NCBI RefSeq assembly: GCF_018320785.1
Contig: NC_054869.1
Coordinates: forward strand, 17,494,698-17,558,697
Source: Cheilinus undulatus
Lineage: Eukaryota; Chordata; Actinopteri; Labriformes; Labridae
Length of the DNA: 64,000 bases
Reading direction: 5' to 3'
In this document: positions 48,301 to 61,189 of the stretch, piece by piece
Position numbering within the stretch: the first letter of the stretch is position 1
How the letters are laid out: each line of letters starts with the position of its first letter
Made by a program: the position numbers and the translations under genes
The notes under the pieces: generated by a model
Databases searched by the model: none
What the model was told of the DNA's origin: nothing
Seen by the model: the letters and a program-made list of their open reading frames with translations, nothing else

Positions 48301-51040
48301 AACATTTCCCATAACCTTCAGAAAGAGCTGGAATATCAGTAAGAAGTGAATGAGTTTATTGGTGACTGCATGCATACATGATGTCTCTTTGTCATAGGGA
48401 GACAATTACCAGACATCCTTCACATCACCTCTGTTTTGTTTGTTTTTAAAAGATAAAAACCCTCTTCTTCCCACCTCCCAAAAACCCTCTCTGAAACCTG
48501 GATTTAACGCTTGCATAACAGCATGAGAAGGAAACATCTGGATCACTGCTACTGGCCTGTTTTCTCGGAAGTGTAAAACAAAAAACAAAAACTCAGACAC
48601 CTTTCTGTGACAAATAACAAGGACAATGAGAAGCAGATGGCGCCACTGGTGCAGAAAATATCGACAGCTACACTACAATCTTCCTGACATCTTACAGGAA
48701 ACAAAGTCGTGAAGTGAATTCTGCAGAGCCAGGAGCATATGCCATATTGTAAGTCCATATGTATCATCACTCAACATGCTTCTCATTCAAACTTTTTTCT
48801 GATATTATTCTATGCAGTGCATTTCCCAGATCCAGTGTAGCATGAGGTTTCTGTAATGTCTTGAATAAATATGTTATGAGGCCTGGAGGACACAGGAACA
48901 GCTCCAGAGGTGTGTAAATGCCAGAGTGTACAGACCCGAGGTGACTTGGCATGCAGACATCGTAAATCTGTCACAAACTACTGTGGTAATAATACCTGGC
49001 ACAATAAAGGTTGAAAGTTACGGTTCAGTAAACAAGTAGAGTCAGATGAACACAGCAGGCTTTTCTTTGTGAGAGAAGTCTATAGGCTCAGACAGAATAA
49101 GGTCAGTAAGGTCAAGAATGTTTTAGGTTTCAACAGAAGCTTGATCTCTGACCTGTTTGACCCCTTTGGAAAACATTTTTTCTGTATCATTAAGTATTGT
49201 AGGAGTTGAAAAGAAAAATCATCAGGTGACTTCACAGGGCACTCTGATGTCATATTCACACAGTGGGCTTACACTGGAAAATCTGGAGGGTGATTTTTCC
49301 AAAGTTACAAATATTTCCTTCAAAGACAGTGAAAGAGTCCAGAGTTGAAGCAAAAACACAAATGAAATTCTACAGGAGTAATTCTTTAACCACAACCGCT
49401 ATCAAGGTAAGATTCAGCCGCCATCACAAGACTCTCACATTGGAAAAAGCTGTCTTAGGAGCTACAGAGTTCAGTGACTTTCCATAGTATAATTTGAAAT
49501 AAAATGTCAGTTTAGTTCATAATATGATGCACACATAAACATTTGAATTATAGTGTTGAGTTTACACTAAAACATAACTAAAAGGCTTACTGACCCAGGA
49601 GTTTATTGTAGTCAAATGATGTTTATGTGATTCTCTGTGTTTATATTGTTGCTTTTGTGTAGGAGAGGTCTCTCTCTGTTTCTCTCTCAGGCTGGTTGGT
49701 GAGGGCAGGAGCACTTGGCGTCATTAGGCATTACTGCTGCAGCTAATCCTTGGTGATTAATATCTCCTATTAATCACCTCATGTTGAACCTTCAGATGCC
49801 AGAGTACACTACAGATTCCAGTGTGGTAGCCCAGCTCCTCTCCAACTTTTGAACCTAGTGATTTTTACTAGTGATTTTTTTGTTTTTTTTCCCCTTGTCT
49901 AACACCTTTCAGTCCTCTTTTAGCAACCAGCCAGGACACTCACCACCATTTATACTATTGTTCTGCTCTGAATAGTTCTAAGATTGATGTAGAAAGAGAT
50001 TTAGAGAAATTCTGAGTAAAGAAAGGAGAGAAACATTCAGCTTTTTGAATGATATAGCTATTAAAATGTTTGAAAACACTTGCAGCCAGTAGTGTAGTTG
50101 TTCCTGAAGGTTTACTCTTAATTTATCCTGCAGATTTTCTTTTCGCAGCCCATCCAACAAAACATAACTTCCCTGTTTTATAAACAAATTGCATATTTAG
50201 TTCACTTAAAATGCTGTATTGTAACAGACTGTGCACACTGTCACTTAAATTCTGTTGCTTCAAGGATCACTGAGAACCAAAGAGCAGATTTTAAGACCAA
50301 CACTGGCCCCAAAAAAATGACTTGATGATTATGCATTTTGAGTAATGATGTTTTATTCTTCAGCACTGTTGGAATAATGAATCACAAAGCAATGCATTAG
50401 TGTACTCCAATTACTTTTTTGTTGCCTTGCCATCCAAGAGGGGATTATGAAGTTGGTATACAGACTGAAAAAGAGCAGGAATACTCTACTCTCAGTATCA
50501 TCATGTGAAGGGCCATACATGTCTTACTTTACTCTGAAGAAACTTTAAAATAGATAAATAAGATTTTTTGTCTGTCCAGACCAACTATTTTCCAATAAAT
50601 ATAAAAAATAGTGTTTAGCAAACATTTCTTAATTTCCTCTCTGCTTAAGAAACTCTGAAGCCTCTTAGAAGTCCTAAACGTTTGGGATTTCTCTTAAGGG
50701 CTAATATGCACTATGATTATGGGCCTTTCTCAAACAGCTCCATGCACCAACTCCCTCCTTGCTTCTCCTCTGCCACACTTAGTGTCGTCCAAAACCTCAG
50801 AGTGTGGAGTGAGAGAAGGCTCTTAAACCCAACCACAACATGCCTGCACTGATGCTGACTTAATGAACAGGTGTAGCAGCTTTCATATTTTTCAAGGTTA
50901 CACTTTCTACATTAAATCTCCTTGTTATCACCTGCACATACTTGAATGCATCTACAAGTAAAGATTACAGCAGTATTTCTGAGGTTTAAAAAAATGTGAT
51001 GCTTGAATTAAAATCAGGATCTGATTTGAAGTCTTTAATA
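48301..51040. other. Gene-free intergenic DNA upstream of the elastase-like gene
   Basis: I see no exon or clear repeat here. A stretch at about 49695-49800 (CAGCTAATCCTTGGTGATTA, CTATTAATCACCTCATG) is rich in TAAT/GATTA homeodomain-type cores and could be a conserved regulatory element. Confidence 0.4.
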
Positions 51041-51056
51041 GTGAAAATGTGTTTGA

Positions 51057-51600
51057 CATCCATCCATCCATCCATCTGCTGTGGAGAACTCCCCTGCAAC
51101 TTGAACGTGGCCAAGACCAGAGAGATGGTGATTGACCACAGGAGGAAAAGGAGCTTCATCACCTCTGTATCCTGGGGGAGGACGTTGCCATGGTGGAGTA
51201 CAAGTCCCTGAGTGTCAACATCGACAGCAGACCAAACTGGAAGGCCAACAGTGAGGCTGTGTACAAGAAGGGGATTAGCAGACTCTATTTCCTGAGGAAG
51301 CTGAGATCCTTCAATGTGTGCAGCAAGATGTTGGAGAGCTTCTCCCAGTCTGTTGTTGCCAGTGCTTTGTACTTTGCGACGGTCTGCTGGGGGACCAGCA
51401 TCGGGGCTGGAGATGTCAACACACTGGACAAATTCATCAGAAAGGCCGGCTCTGGGATTGGCTTTTCCTGTTTGGGATCATGGAGGGCTGTCATTGGGAT
51501 ATATAGAGATGAACAACTGGCCACGCTCACACCCACATCTACGGTCATTTTAGAGTCACCAATTAACCTAATGAGCATGTTTTCTTTGACTCTGGGCGTA
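51057..51600 (+). mobile_element. Non-LTR retrotransposon reverse transcriptase fragment
   Basis: The plus-strand frames read CNLNVAKTREMVIDHRRKR, then RPNWKANSEAVYKKGISRLY, FLRKLRSFNVCSKMLESF and SVVASALYFATVCWG, and end in a FIRKAGSGIG-like segment. This is the C-terminal thumb region of a fish LINE ORF2. A CATC microsatellite (51057-51076) lies at its 5' edge. The remainder of the element is missing. Confidence 0.85.
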
Positions 51601-51750
51601 GGCTGAGGCAACCAGAGATCACACATGTATGCACTGGGAGAACATGCAAAAACACCTACACAGAGAGGCTCTGTCTGACAGGCATACAAATGAGGGGCCT
51701 TCTTGCTGTGAGGCAACAGTGCAAATCCCTATGCTACCATGCAGCCCTCC
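51545..51750 (-). mobile_element. SINE/LINE-related dispersed repeat
   Basis: CCAATTAACCTAATGAGCAT, GGGAGAACATGCAAAAACACC and CTTCTTGCTGTGAGGCAACAG followed by CATGCAGCC match the wording of a very common fish repeat with a tRNA-like head on the minus strand. It abuts the LINE fragment, perhaps as its partner. Confidence 0.6.
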
Positions 51751-54700
51751 AGATATTAAGTTTTTTCCCCCAATCTGCAGCTACTACTACTACTACTAAG
51801 AGCAATGATTATAATAATCTAAACAATCTGCTTACAACTATAAGTAAAAGGAGCATTTTTGCTGTCTCAATGTAATGATAAAAGCTGACAGATTAGCCAG
51901 ATACCATGTCTGTCATCAGGTGGATCCTTCTTGCAAAGCTTCAGGCCAAAACATTTTTTGTTCAGGGAATGAACAGACCAAACAGCCTCATTTGAAGAGA
52001 ATGAGGCAGTAGCTACAAGTGTGGTGTTGTCTTTCAACTGGCTCTTTAATCTTGTGTTAATAAAGAAATGTGGTCAAAGTCGGATTAAACTGCTGCTTTT
52101 CTACAGCTACATCCAAGCTAACTGCTACACTGGCAGCAGCCATTGACATCAGCTCACGGTACAGTTTAACCTCACCCATAGTAACCGCCTCGCTGTCCTC
52201 AGCAAATAGGTAAATGTCCTGTACCCCACCCACTGGGAGGACGCAGATCTTGATAATCAGCGATATAGTTTACTCCATGGGGAGGTGCATACATACATGC
52301 TTTTTCCCCCCTCTGATTGGCCCATTATGAATGTGACAGGAACTTCATCCAATCATCCACCAAGATTTTTCAAAAGGCTTTGCCTTTCCCAAACACTGTG
52401 TACGAGCTGTTGCCCAGATGGTTATGAAACAAATGGATATGTGAAAAACTCTATACAGTGTATCAGTTTAAGGAAGATGAGTATTTTGGTTATAAAAAAA
52501 ATGAAGCTTAGCGTTAGTTCATGCAGGACACAGTAGTTATATGCCCGGCCGTGATCAGCTGACAGACAGTTGATCCCGATTATCGGATCAGCCAATCACA
52601 GCTCTTTCTTTCAACAAAGCGGTGTATTGACACATGACATACTTCTCACTAATCCCTGCTTGCATTAATACCAATGCACCACGATGGCGCTGCTACTGGT
52701 AAAGCTTACCTCCTCCACCCCAGCCTCCTCCTTTATAGCATAAAGCTTGTTGTACCTCCATATTCTGATTCATGCCCCAATGGATTATTATTGAACTATT
52801 AACACATTTTATTGTATTTAATAGGTATTGCCATGAATGTATCTATCCATATGGAGGTTTATAGCCATGCGCTCCCTAGAAAGTTGAAGCATGCTGCTTA
52901 TCTCACCCAGGAAGTATCTTTTCAGCCGAGCCTTCTCTGCCAAGTAAAACTGTACATCCATTTTGCAATAAAATGGTTAAATTTATGACGAGAGTGTTCC
53001 TGAATGAAACATGGTTATTATTGACTAACTAAGGGGTTTGCAGTCCTCCATGATCCCCCTGTGTGGCTGGGGGATTAGAGCCTTCCCTTTCCCTTGTAAT
53101 GGCCATCCTTGAGTCACTGAACTTAGGTGCCTTTGTGAAGAGGGCCCCTGTACTGTTTGATTCTAAATCATAGTTTTCCCTTTCACCACTAGATGGGACA
53201 ATTTATCTGTCTGCACTCCAATGTGAGCAATATCCTTTTTTCCTTTATACAAACAGAGAAATATTCAGTGATGTATTTTGTTTTTGTTTGCAGAAAGTCT
53301 GCAGATTCAAAGTTTGTTTCAGATGCAGAAAATCAATCTTCATTATAAATGGGTCACAGCATCTGAAGAGCAGACAATAGAAAAGTTTTACATTTCGACC
53401 CTCTGCTAATAACAGAGAGCATTGTTGTTTTAAAGTTTTGTTTCCCAGATGTTTACAACTGTCCATCTCCAGATTACAGGCTGGAGAAAATACATAAATT
53501 GAGAGAGACGTGAAAGGCCGCCCTGGCAACAAAACAAGCTCTGACATAGTCGACTGGCGTGTGCAAGTGCGTGTGTGGATTGACTTCTGTCGTGTGTCTG
53601 ACCTTCTCTCTAAAGCTGCGACACACAATTAGTTGAAAGCTAATTAAAATCAGTCTTCAAATTTGTAAAACACGGTTAAACTTATTACAGGCCAGGGTGT
53701 CCAGAATAGATGCCTTGCTTTCCAATTTTCTGATTAAACCTCTCGTACTCATTAATTTGATAGTGGCCTGATGACACCAGATAATGAACGAAGCTACCTG
53801 TGACTTTATTAAACTGCAAAAATGATCAAAAGAGATCAGAAAAAGGCCAAACTAATGCAGAAAATAGATATAAAACCAGAAGTTTAAAAGCCCTGATCAA
53901 CAAAATGTGCTGCTCACTAGTGAAACATGTTTATGTGCGGGCAGATGCTGGCTGTCATGTTCTGGGACGTTTCATGGCTGAAAAAGCAGATCGCATCTTC
54001 ATCTGGAACACCTTCCTCAAGGCGGTTTGTAACAGGTACACTTCAGCCTGTTTTCCCTATCAGAGCAGCACTGAACCCTGAGCGACACTCTGCGGGAGCT
54101 TTATGGTGGGTTTACATCACTTTGGGGCAGTAAACTGAGCAGGCTGCTGCCGTTCCCTGTGTGGAGTAAAGGACAAAGATTTTGCAATAAAGTATAAATA
54201 TTATTGTGGCAGGTTGGTGTTATTGGCTTTGGCAGGCTGTGTGGTTTTTAAGTAATTTCCCTTGCATACCTACAAACCATTGGAATGCAGTGTTCCTATG
54301 TACAGAGCTGGATCTTTGGGTTTGTGGGAGTGTTTTCATGTTTTGCTCAGCCCATGAACATTCATACTGCTGGCTTTTTTAAAAACATACATCTGTTTTT
54401 TTCCCAGTCGCTGTCTTATTTGCCACAGGCAGAGTGTTTCAAGCTTTAGGGCTGAAATAAATCCAAACATTGGCTGTCTGCTACTGATTTTCTTTTATTA
54501 CCATCCTTCCCTCTGATGTTAACAGAGGGCTTTTCCCTGCCTTCGCGTTTTCTATTTTACGCTAAGCGTGACTGTTTCATTTTAATGTATTTGTTTACGG
54601 CTGTGTTAATTCAGAGCTTTCTTGCAGTATTTTGGCTCGTCATCCCTGAGAAACTCCCCAGGCTGGGAGCTACAGATGTAATTAAATCTCATAAGCACAT

Positions 54701-55228
54701 CATGACCTGACTGGTCTTCCTACAGATCATGTGCGTACTTGCCAGGTTTCCACTTCTCCCATGCTGAGTGGGAGAGAGACAGGGGAGCAGTGGGGCTGGG
54801 TGCAGCCTGTCTCACCACCCACAGGGCTCTGCTGCAGTGTGCTCAACTGTTTATTATGGAGCCAGTTTATTTATTTGATCTGGCATGTGTTCTGTTTGCT
54901 CATATGCCAGTACTTTATTGTAACAAGACTAAGGATAATGCAAAACTCCTGACCCTCTGCTTTAAATGCACAATATGTAAATTGTGCTGTCAGGAGGCTC
55001 TCAGTCAAAACAATAACAAGAGATGAGGAGTGGAGACATGCTGCTTAGCTCTGCCCAATCACTCTCTTACCAAAAAGTACACTCCATAAAGTTTACTTAC
55101 TGTTTTAGTTTCATGGATGAATTTAACATGAGGGAGAAATGGCACCCTTGGTTAATGCGGGAAGTGATCCCAGCCACGAAGGTCACTTAGAAGAACTTTC
55201 CTCCAGTAGCATGTGAAATAGATAGATA
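51751..55228. other. Gene-free intergenic DNA
   Basis: No exon is supported between the LINE/SINE block and the Tc1 element. The frames at 53245-53628, 53800-54133 and 54731-55026 show no recognisable domain. Confidence 0.45.
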
Positions 55229-56280
55229 TACAGTATTGGTAAAAAGTATTCAACCCTCTGATGTTTAACCCTTTAGTTGCTTTTATAAATCAATCATAAT
55301 CAACATAATTTTTGATGGAAAAAACCCCCCAAAAAACTCTGAAATTTCAAAGTGAAAACAGATCTCTACAAAGTAATGGCAATTAAATAAAAATATGCAA
55401 GGTAAAATAAGTGACTGCTTAAATCCCCTTTGAAGGGACTGACCTAATTCAACAGAGGTAACACCAGCTGGTGCTAGTAGTTTCACATTTAATGATATGG
55501 GGATCACCTGAGTGCAGTGATGTGATTGTAGTATAAAGACACCTGTGTCTTCCCGGCTATCATTGCACCTTGGAGACAAAAGAACACCCCAAGCAACTCA
55601 GAGAAAAGGTTATTGAAAAGTATAAGTCAGGGGATGGATACAAAAACTTTCCAAGGCACTGAGCATCCTCCAGATGTTCCATCAAGAAATGGAAGGAATA
55701 TGGCACATGTGTAAATCATCATAGATCAGGCCGTCCCTACAATCTGAGTAACCATGCAAGAATGAGACCAGTGAGAGAGTACTCTGAAGGAGTTACAAGC
55801 TGCAGCAGTTTAGATGGGAGAGACTCTGAATACAACAGCTGTTGCTTGGGTTCTTCACCAGTCAAAGCTTTATGGGAGAGTGGTGAAGAGAAAACCACTG
55901 TTGGAGAAAGCTCATATCATATCTCAAATAGAATTGGCAAAAAGGCATGTGGGAGACTCCATGGGCAAGTGGAAGAAAGTTCTTTGGTCTGATGAGACCA
56001 AAATGGTGCTTTTTGGCCATCAGACAAGATGTTTGGCTGACACCAAACACTTCACATCACCGCAAACACACCATCCCCACTGTGAAGCACAGTGGTGGCA
56101 GCATCGTGATGCGGGGATGCTTCTCAGCAGCCGGCCCTGGAAGGCTTGTAAAGGTAGAGGGTAAAATGAATGCAGCAAAACATAGGAAAATTCCTGGAGG
56201 TCAGTCTCAATATAATATTCAGTATGTAAGAGACTTCAGCTGGGACGAGATTTATTTATTCAAAAAGACACTGACAGCAG
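55229..56280 (+). mobile_element. Tc1/mariner transposon, 3'-truncated
   Basis: The left end TACAGTATTGGTAAAAAGTA is followed by a plus-strand transposase read in pieces. The middle is [18 protein letters not shown] (about 55955-56035). The next piece continues [20 protein letters not shown] and [14 protein letters not shown]. The SDE aspartate is present, but frameshifts break the ORF, and the region with the terminal catalytic acidic residue is lost after about 56280. Confidence 0.85.
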
Positions 56281-56559
56281 CCATCGTACACTACATTGCA
56301 ACTTAACCCCAGCTGTAAACTCATCCTGCAGCAGCTCAGCAGAAGAGAGAAAACATCTTTTCTGTCATGCAAAGCTTTCAGTGCAACTTCATCCCGTCCA
56401 CAGCTACACTGGTTGGTCAGGCCCGTCTTCAGGTCTGGCACAATGTTGTAGATTGGGGCTTTACATGATGGGTTTGCCAGATGACAGACATGGAGTGTGG
56501 CCAATCCATCAGCTTTGTAAGGTTACATTTTTCGAGTCTTCTGACTCAAAGTGTTTCTT

Positions 56560-56815
56560 ACACCACAGGTCACACCTAACTATTCACACCCATTCACACA
56601 CTGATGCTGAAGGCTGCTTTGCAGAGTGGCCATCAGTATTAGCTAATCCCATTCACCATAAACACACAACTGATACAGCAATGGGATCAAACTGGGGTTC
56701 AGTGTCTTACCTAAGGACACATCGACATGGGCCTGAAGGAACTGGGGATCCAACCAATTACCTTGTGATTGCAAGACGACCCTACTTTGCCACAGTCACT
56801 CCACATTCACCCTAA
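56560..56815 (-). mobile_element. Dispersed fish repeat (SINE/LINE tail type)
   Basis: GGGGTTCAGTGTCTTACCTAAGGACACATCGACATG, split by eye into GGGTTCAGTGTCTTACC and AAGGACACATCGACATGG, followed by CTGGGGATCCAACCAATTACC and GCCACAGTCACTCC, matches the wording of a common fish retroelement tail. The boundaries are approximate. Confidence 0.55.
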
Positions 56816-59440
56816 GTTAATGACTTTTGTTGCTTTAATTTGCCCAGTTTTTCACTTCTCAGTCTGAGATTTGCTCTTTAAGATTAAAGAGACCCTGTTT
56901 GGACTTACCTATTTTAAGAGCAAAGTTGTTTTTTTTAGAGCATCCACAAATATTTGAGACGTAGGAGGTCTGTTTCCTGTATATCCAGTGTAACTCAGTG
57001 TCTTTGAAAGCAGCAGAAACTGTGGAACATATTTCTGATACAGCTATCAGACACATTGAACCATTTACTGCTGTGTGGTCTGAAAAATAACAAACTATTT
57101 CTTGGTTTGTGTATGCGTATACAAAAATATACATTTACATCAGTAGAGTCTGTTGCTAACCTTCCTTTGATCATTGGACTGAAAAGATGAATTTCCACCC
57201 TGCACAGGGCTTAGAAATTGTATTGTATCTGGCTCAAGGACATTGCAACAGTGTCTGTATAGAGATTCTTACATAATATTATTCGGAAGAAATGTGTAGG
57301 AACCATTATTGCAGAGGGACACACAGATCTTCAGCTTCATGAAGATACGCAACATAAAGGGAGATAAGATATAGGCAGTAAACGCGCACTTACAACGTGT
57401 ACTTAGTCGTAATCTACAGGTATTTTACTCAGACAGATAAACATATTTACAACTATGGTAAAAAAAAAAAAAAAAACTTGTTTTGATCATACTTTCAAAA
57501 TACTGTGAAGCTGTAAGTACTAGTCGGGGTTTTTATGAACTTCAGGCTTTGAAATGACCCAGCCTTTGTGTAAGACCAGCCTCAGTATAAGGTGGGCATT
57601 TCTTTTCAAACAAAAATTGTCACAGCAAAGATGGAAAGACTATAACATCGTCAATAAACACCAGAAGGAATATTTTTCTTTGGACTAAAAACACTGCGAG
57701 GAAGCGTGGGAGAGCCTCCTGTGAGTGCTGTGTGCCCTATGGAGCTGTGTTAAAATAACATGTCATACATGCAAAAATCAATGAGTTTATTTCAATCTCT
57801 AAAGTCACCACAGAGTCCTCCCGTCCCTCCTGAGGTTTACATTTCTTTACTCTTTATCCAGATCTTAATGCAAGAGAGACCCTGAGAGGAAGGGCTCACA
57901 TCCTGTGTGATCTTTGACCTTTCTCACAATGGTGCACATTAATCATTATTTAGACTTTATTTAGATCTCAAAAATCATCAAGATTTCCTTCATTTACAAT
58001 AACATCAAGATACAAAAAAAGAAACAAAAAAAAAAACAAAAAACAAAAGAGAAATAAAACCTAACAGGCAGGACTTGCAGTAACTTCACTGGCCATGCAA
58101 TAGGCATTCTGAGAAAACTATATGGATGATTGTCAAATAATATTCATGCAATTACAAAAAATAGTGATCAAGATTTACCAAGTACTGTTTGGTTAAAATG
58201 ACTTTTTTCTCTTTAACTCAGAAAACTAGAGCTGAAACAGTTGATTTAGATGCTGAAGTTACACAATTCTAATTTCAACAACTCATTACTGGTCATTCTT
58301 ACTGTGAAAGACTGAAAGGTGAGTTTGAACAAGTACGTAAACTTCCAGAGAGTTCAGCACCCTCCTCCAATTATCATGGTTGAACTCCAGAGGTGGAACT
58401 TCTCTGAGTCAGTAACTTCACTCATGGTGAAAAAGTTTCTAATGCTCAAAGGCATTCTGGGAAAACTCTGCAGACTATGTAAACACCCAGGCAACCCTGG
58501 TGTGCTTTTTCTGAACTCATAGTTCTACATTCAAATTGAAACAGCCCACAAAAGTACAATTTCATCCCTGAAGCTCAAAACCTGATTAGATTCACACAAA
58601 ATAATACACTACTTCAATAAACCCTTAAATACACTGTTAGAGTTTAGGGTGGTGTATGTCCAGCCAGGGATTTATGGATAAAAGATACAGGTGTTTACAC
58701 GTCTCTGTGCCAGAGAAGTCCAACCATCTTTGTTATACAGAACAGTGATGAGTGCTGTAAGGATCCCCGGTTATGAATCTAAGAGTAAAGGGACAAACAG
58801 AGCCCAGACTTGAGTGTAGAGGCAACTGCACAGGCTCAACTTTTCTGACTTTCCCTACAATAAGGAGGAAAAACTGATTAAATGCTATACAAAAAAACAT
58901 GTTTTTGCCAAAGTTTGCTTATGAGATATTCCATATGCTGTTAAAATGTAAAATGATTAATCAAGCCAAACACAGAGATATTTATACACTAAAAAACCGT
59001 TCAATACTGTAACCACTGAGTGTGGATAGTTGAAGGCCATTTAAAAAAATACTTCCAGTTTTACCGAAGATCAGAAATTTGGTTTTCCTTCACTGAAAAC
59101 AATTTTAAGAGCAATAAAAGCAATCAGAGGACAAATATGGTAAAATAATATCGTCTACATCAAGACGAAAATTACAGTCTGCTAAGGAAGAAACAATATT
59201 ATTGATATAGATTACGAATAAAACAGGGACCAGAACTGATCCTTGTGGAACGCCTTTTGTAAAAAATAAAAACTGTGATTGAACGTTTCCAGCCTTTACA
59301 CACTGTGATCTATTAAAAAGAAGCTTTTAAGTCAAACCCACTATTACCAAATGTCTGGATGAGAAGACGATGCATGAAGAAATGCTTTTTGACAAATCAT
59401 TAAAAAAAACCAGCAACACAGCAAAGATGTAAAAGACTAT
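56816..59440. other. Gene-free intergenic DNA
   Basis: This stretch is AT-rich with poly-A runs at about 57460 and 58015-58055. No exon, RNA gene or clear element is supported. Confidence 0.45.
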
Positions 59441-59444
59441 ATGG

Positions 59445-59638
59445 TCAGTGTATTTTCTGGCAGATCCATTTTTCTTGGTTGAAACCAGACTCAAAAAAAT
59501 GGGAGAAACTCTTGTTATTCCGTTTCTGTAGTTTTTGACCAAAAAAAGGAAAAAATGGAAAAACGAGCAATTATTCTGTTTTCCGTGTGTGACCAAAAAA
59601 GGGGAAAATGGAAAAACGAGCTGTACATACATACTTAC

Positions 59639-59685
<47 letters not shown>

Positions 59686-59721
59686 CATATATATATATAT
59701 ATATATTCGTATATATATATA

Positions 59722-59769
<48 letters not shown>

Positions 59770-60260
59770 AACACACACAAACATATATAAAAATATACAT
59801 AAACACACACACACATATATAAATATACATACATACATACAAATATATATGTACATTAACAATTGACATTATTGATGATGTATTTATTGTATATAGAGCA
59901 TTTTTGCCTATTATTATAGTGTAAAATTCAATGGATGGCTCTTGTTTTGACATGGAGGCTTTTATTTTGAAAAGCTCACCTTTCCCAATGGGTCACATGA
60001 TTTCCTTTTCCTCAAGTATTTCATTTAATGAAGGAAACAAAATATTGAATTGAAAAAACAAAAATTGGACACCTTTTAAAAAAATGTTATTTGTTTTTCG
60101 ATTTTTGGTCAAAAATGGAAAAACTGCATAATGACTCGTTTTTCAGTTTTTTTTCTCTTTTGGTCAAAAACGAAAAAACGGAATGACCAGAGTTTCTCCC
60201 TTTTTTTTGAGTCTGGTTTCAATCAGGAAATGGATCTGCTGGAAAATACTGTGACCCGGT
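59445..60260. repeat. Long inverted repeat with microsatellite loop
   Basis: The left arm (about 59445-59545: CAGATCCATTTTTCTTGG, TTGAAACCAGACTC, GGGAGAAACTC, TTTTTGACC) is repeated in reverse complement on the right (about 60160-60260: GGTCAAAAACG, GAGTTTCTCCC, GAGTCTGGTTTCAA, CAGGAAATGGATCTG). The arms are roughly 95 bp. The centre holds the TA/TG microsatellite. It could be a foldback element or a locally inverted duplication. Confidence 0.75.
59641..59850. repeat. (TA)n/(TG)n compound microsatellite
   Basis: Runs of TATATA are interspersed with TGTGTGTG and ACACACAC over about 210 bp, then a CATA-type tail. All open frames here (YIYIYIY strings) are artefacts. Confidence 0.95.
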
Positions 60261-60309
60261 CCATCCTCTGCTCAGCTGTGCTCTTGTTGCTGTCTGTATT
60301 CGTGCCCAG
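60230..60309 (+). CDS. Weak candidate first exon encoding a hydrophobic N-terminus
   Basis: ATG at 60230 opens MDLLENTVTRSILCSAVLLL and continues as a leucine-rich segment, ending CCCAG|GTGAGC, a good splice donor. It would suit a signal-anchor exon, but I cannot find a partner exon or name a family. It overlaps one arm of the 59.45-60.26 kb inverted repeat, and the other arm carries a decayed mirror copy (ATGGATCTGCCAGAAAATAC). It may therefore be part of a repeated element or a dead gene fragment. Confidence 0.2.
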
Positions 60310-60468
60310 GTGAGCTAATGTCGTTCATCTGTTTGTATTTTCTAACAACTACCTCAATATTCGTTTATATTTCTTTGGAAAACTCCATTAAGTTCCGCCT
60401 TTTTTTCCTAATGACTCATGTGTTGTGTTTTGCAGCCCTGGTTTGAACTGTTGGCCACGTTTCTCAAC

Positions 60469-61175
60469 CAGTGTTGCCAGATCTTGCTAGACAAATAAGC
60501 AACCAGGCCTGTTGAAACAAGCCCAAAACAAGCGACTTTTGCTGCGGAGCCCCCCCTAGGTTCCGGGGAGGGAAAAATAAATGAACTGTGTGTACGGTTT
60601 TACAATCCCTGGGGACAGATTGATAAACTGTGCACAGTTTTGCAAAACTGTACCCACGGTAAAGTTTACCCCCCCCCCAGGGCTTCAGGACAATGACCAC
60701 AAGAGGGAGTGAAACCACCTTTTCATTTTGTCCCGGGCATTGTTGCTCAAAAAACTCTCCTACAGTCCACCATCAGTCGCGCTTTTCATTTACACGTCAC
60801 TGACGTTTTCCTTAACAGAAAAAAACAGATTGACCTGCTCTGCCTCTGATTGGCTAGTACTCGTTGCCATCAGGGTCAGAGCCAATTAGAAGCAGGATGC
60901 GGGTGGGAAAAAACTACTCTTTCCTGTGTGTGTGTATGGGGAAAGGGGAGGGACAGAGGGAACAGGCAGGAACTAATTATCCTTCGTTTAAATAACACAT
61001 TGAAAATATCTGCTTTGGGAACAAGCCCAAATAAACAACTACACTTTAGAAACAAGCCCCCCCCCAAAAAAAACGCAACCTGTGACAACCAATATTTATA
61101 AGCAAATTTAAGGAAAAACAAGCCCAAAGTCGCTTAAAATAAGTGGACTTGGCAAAAATGTTCTCAACACTGCCT
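60469..61175. mobile_element. Possible hAT-like element with AACAAGCCC motifs
   Basis: The left end has CAGTGTTGCCAG with AAACAAGCCCAAAACAAGCGA. The right end has ACAAGCCCAAAGTCGCTTAA with TCAACACTG, partly in inverted order. TCTCAA occurs just outside both ends. The match is loose, so this is a tentative call. Confidence 0.4.
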
Positions 61176-61189
61176 CTCAATTGAGAGGC

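Noticed and set aside
53800-54133. Pair of overlapping + strand frames
   Set aside because: No recognised residues pattern, no promoter or splice signals, and no supporting context.
59327-59953. 208-aa minus-strand open frame rich in YIYIYI
   Set aside because: It runs through the TA/TG microsatellite; the tyrosine-isoleucine string is a translation of simple repeat.
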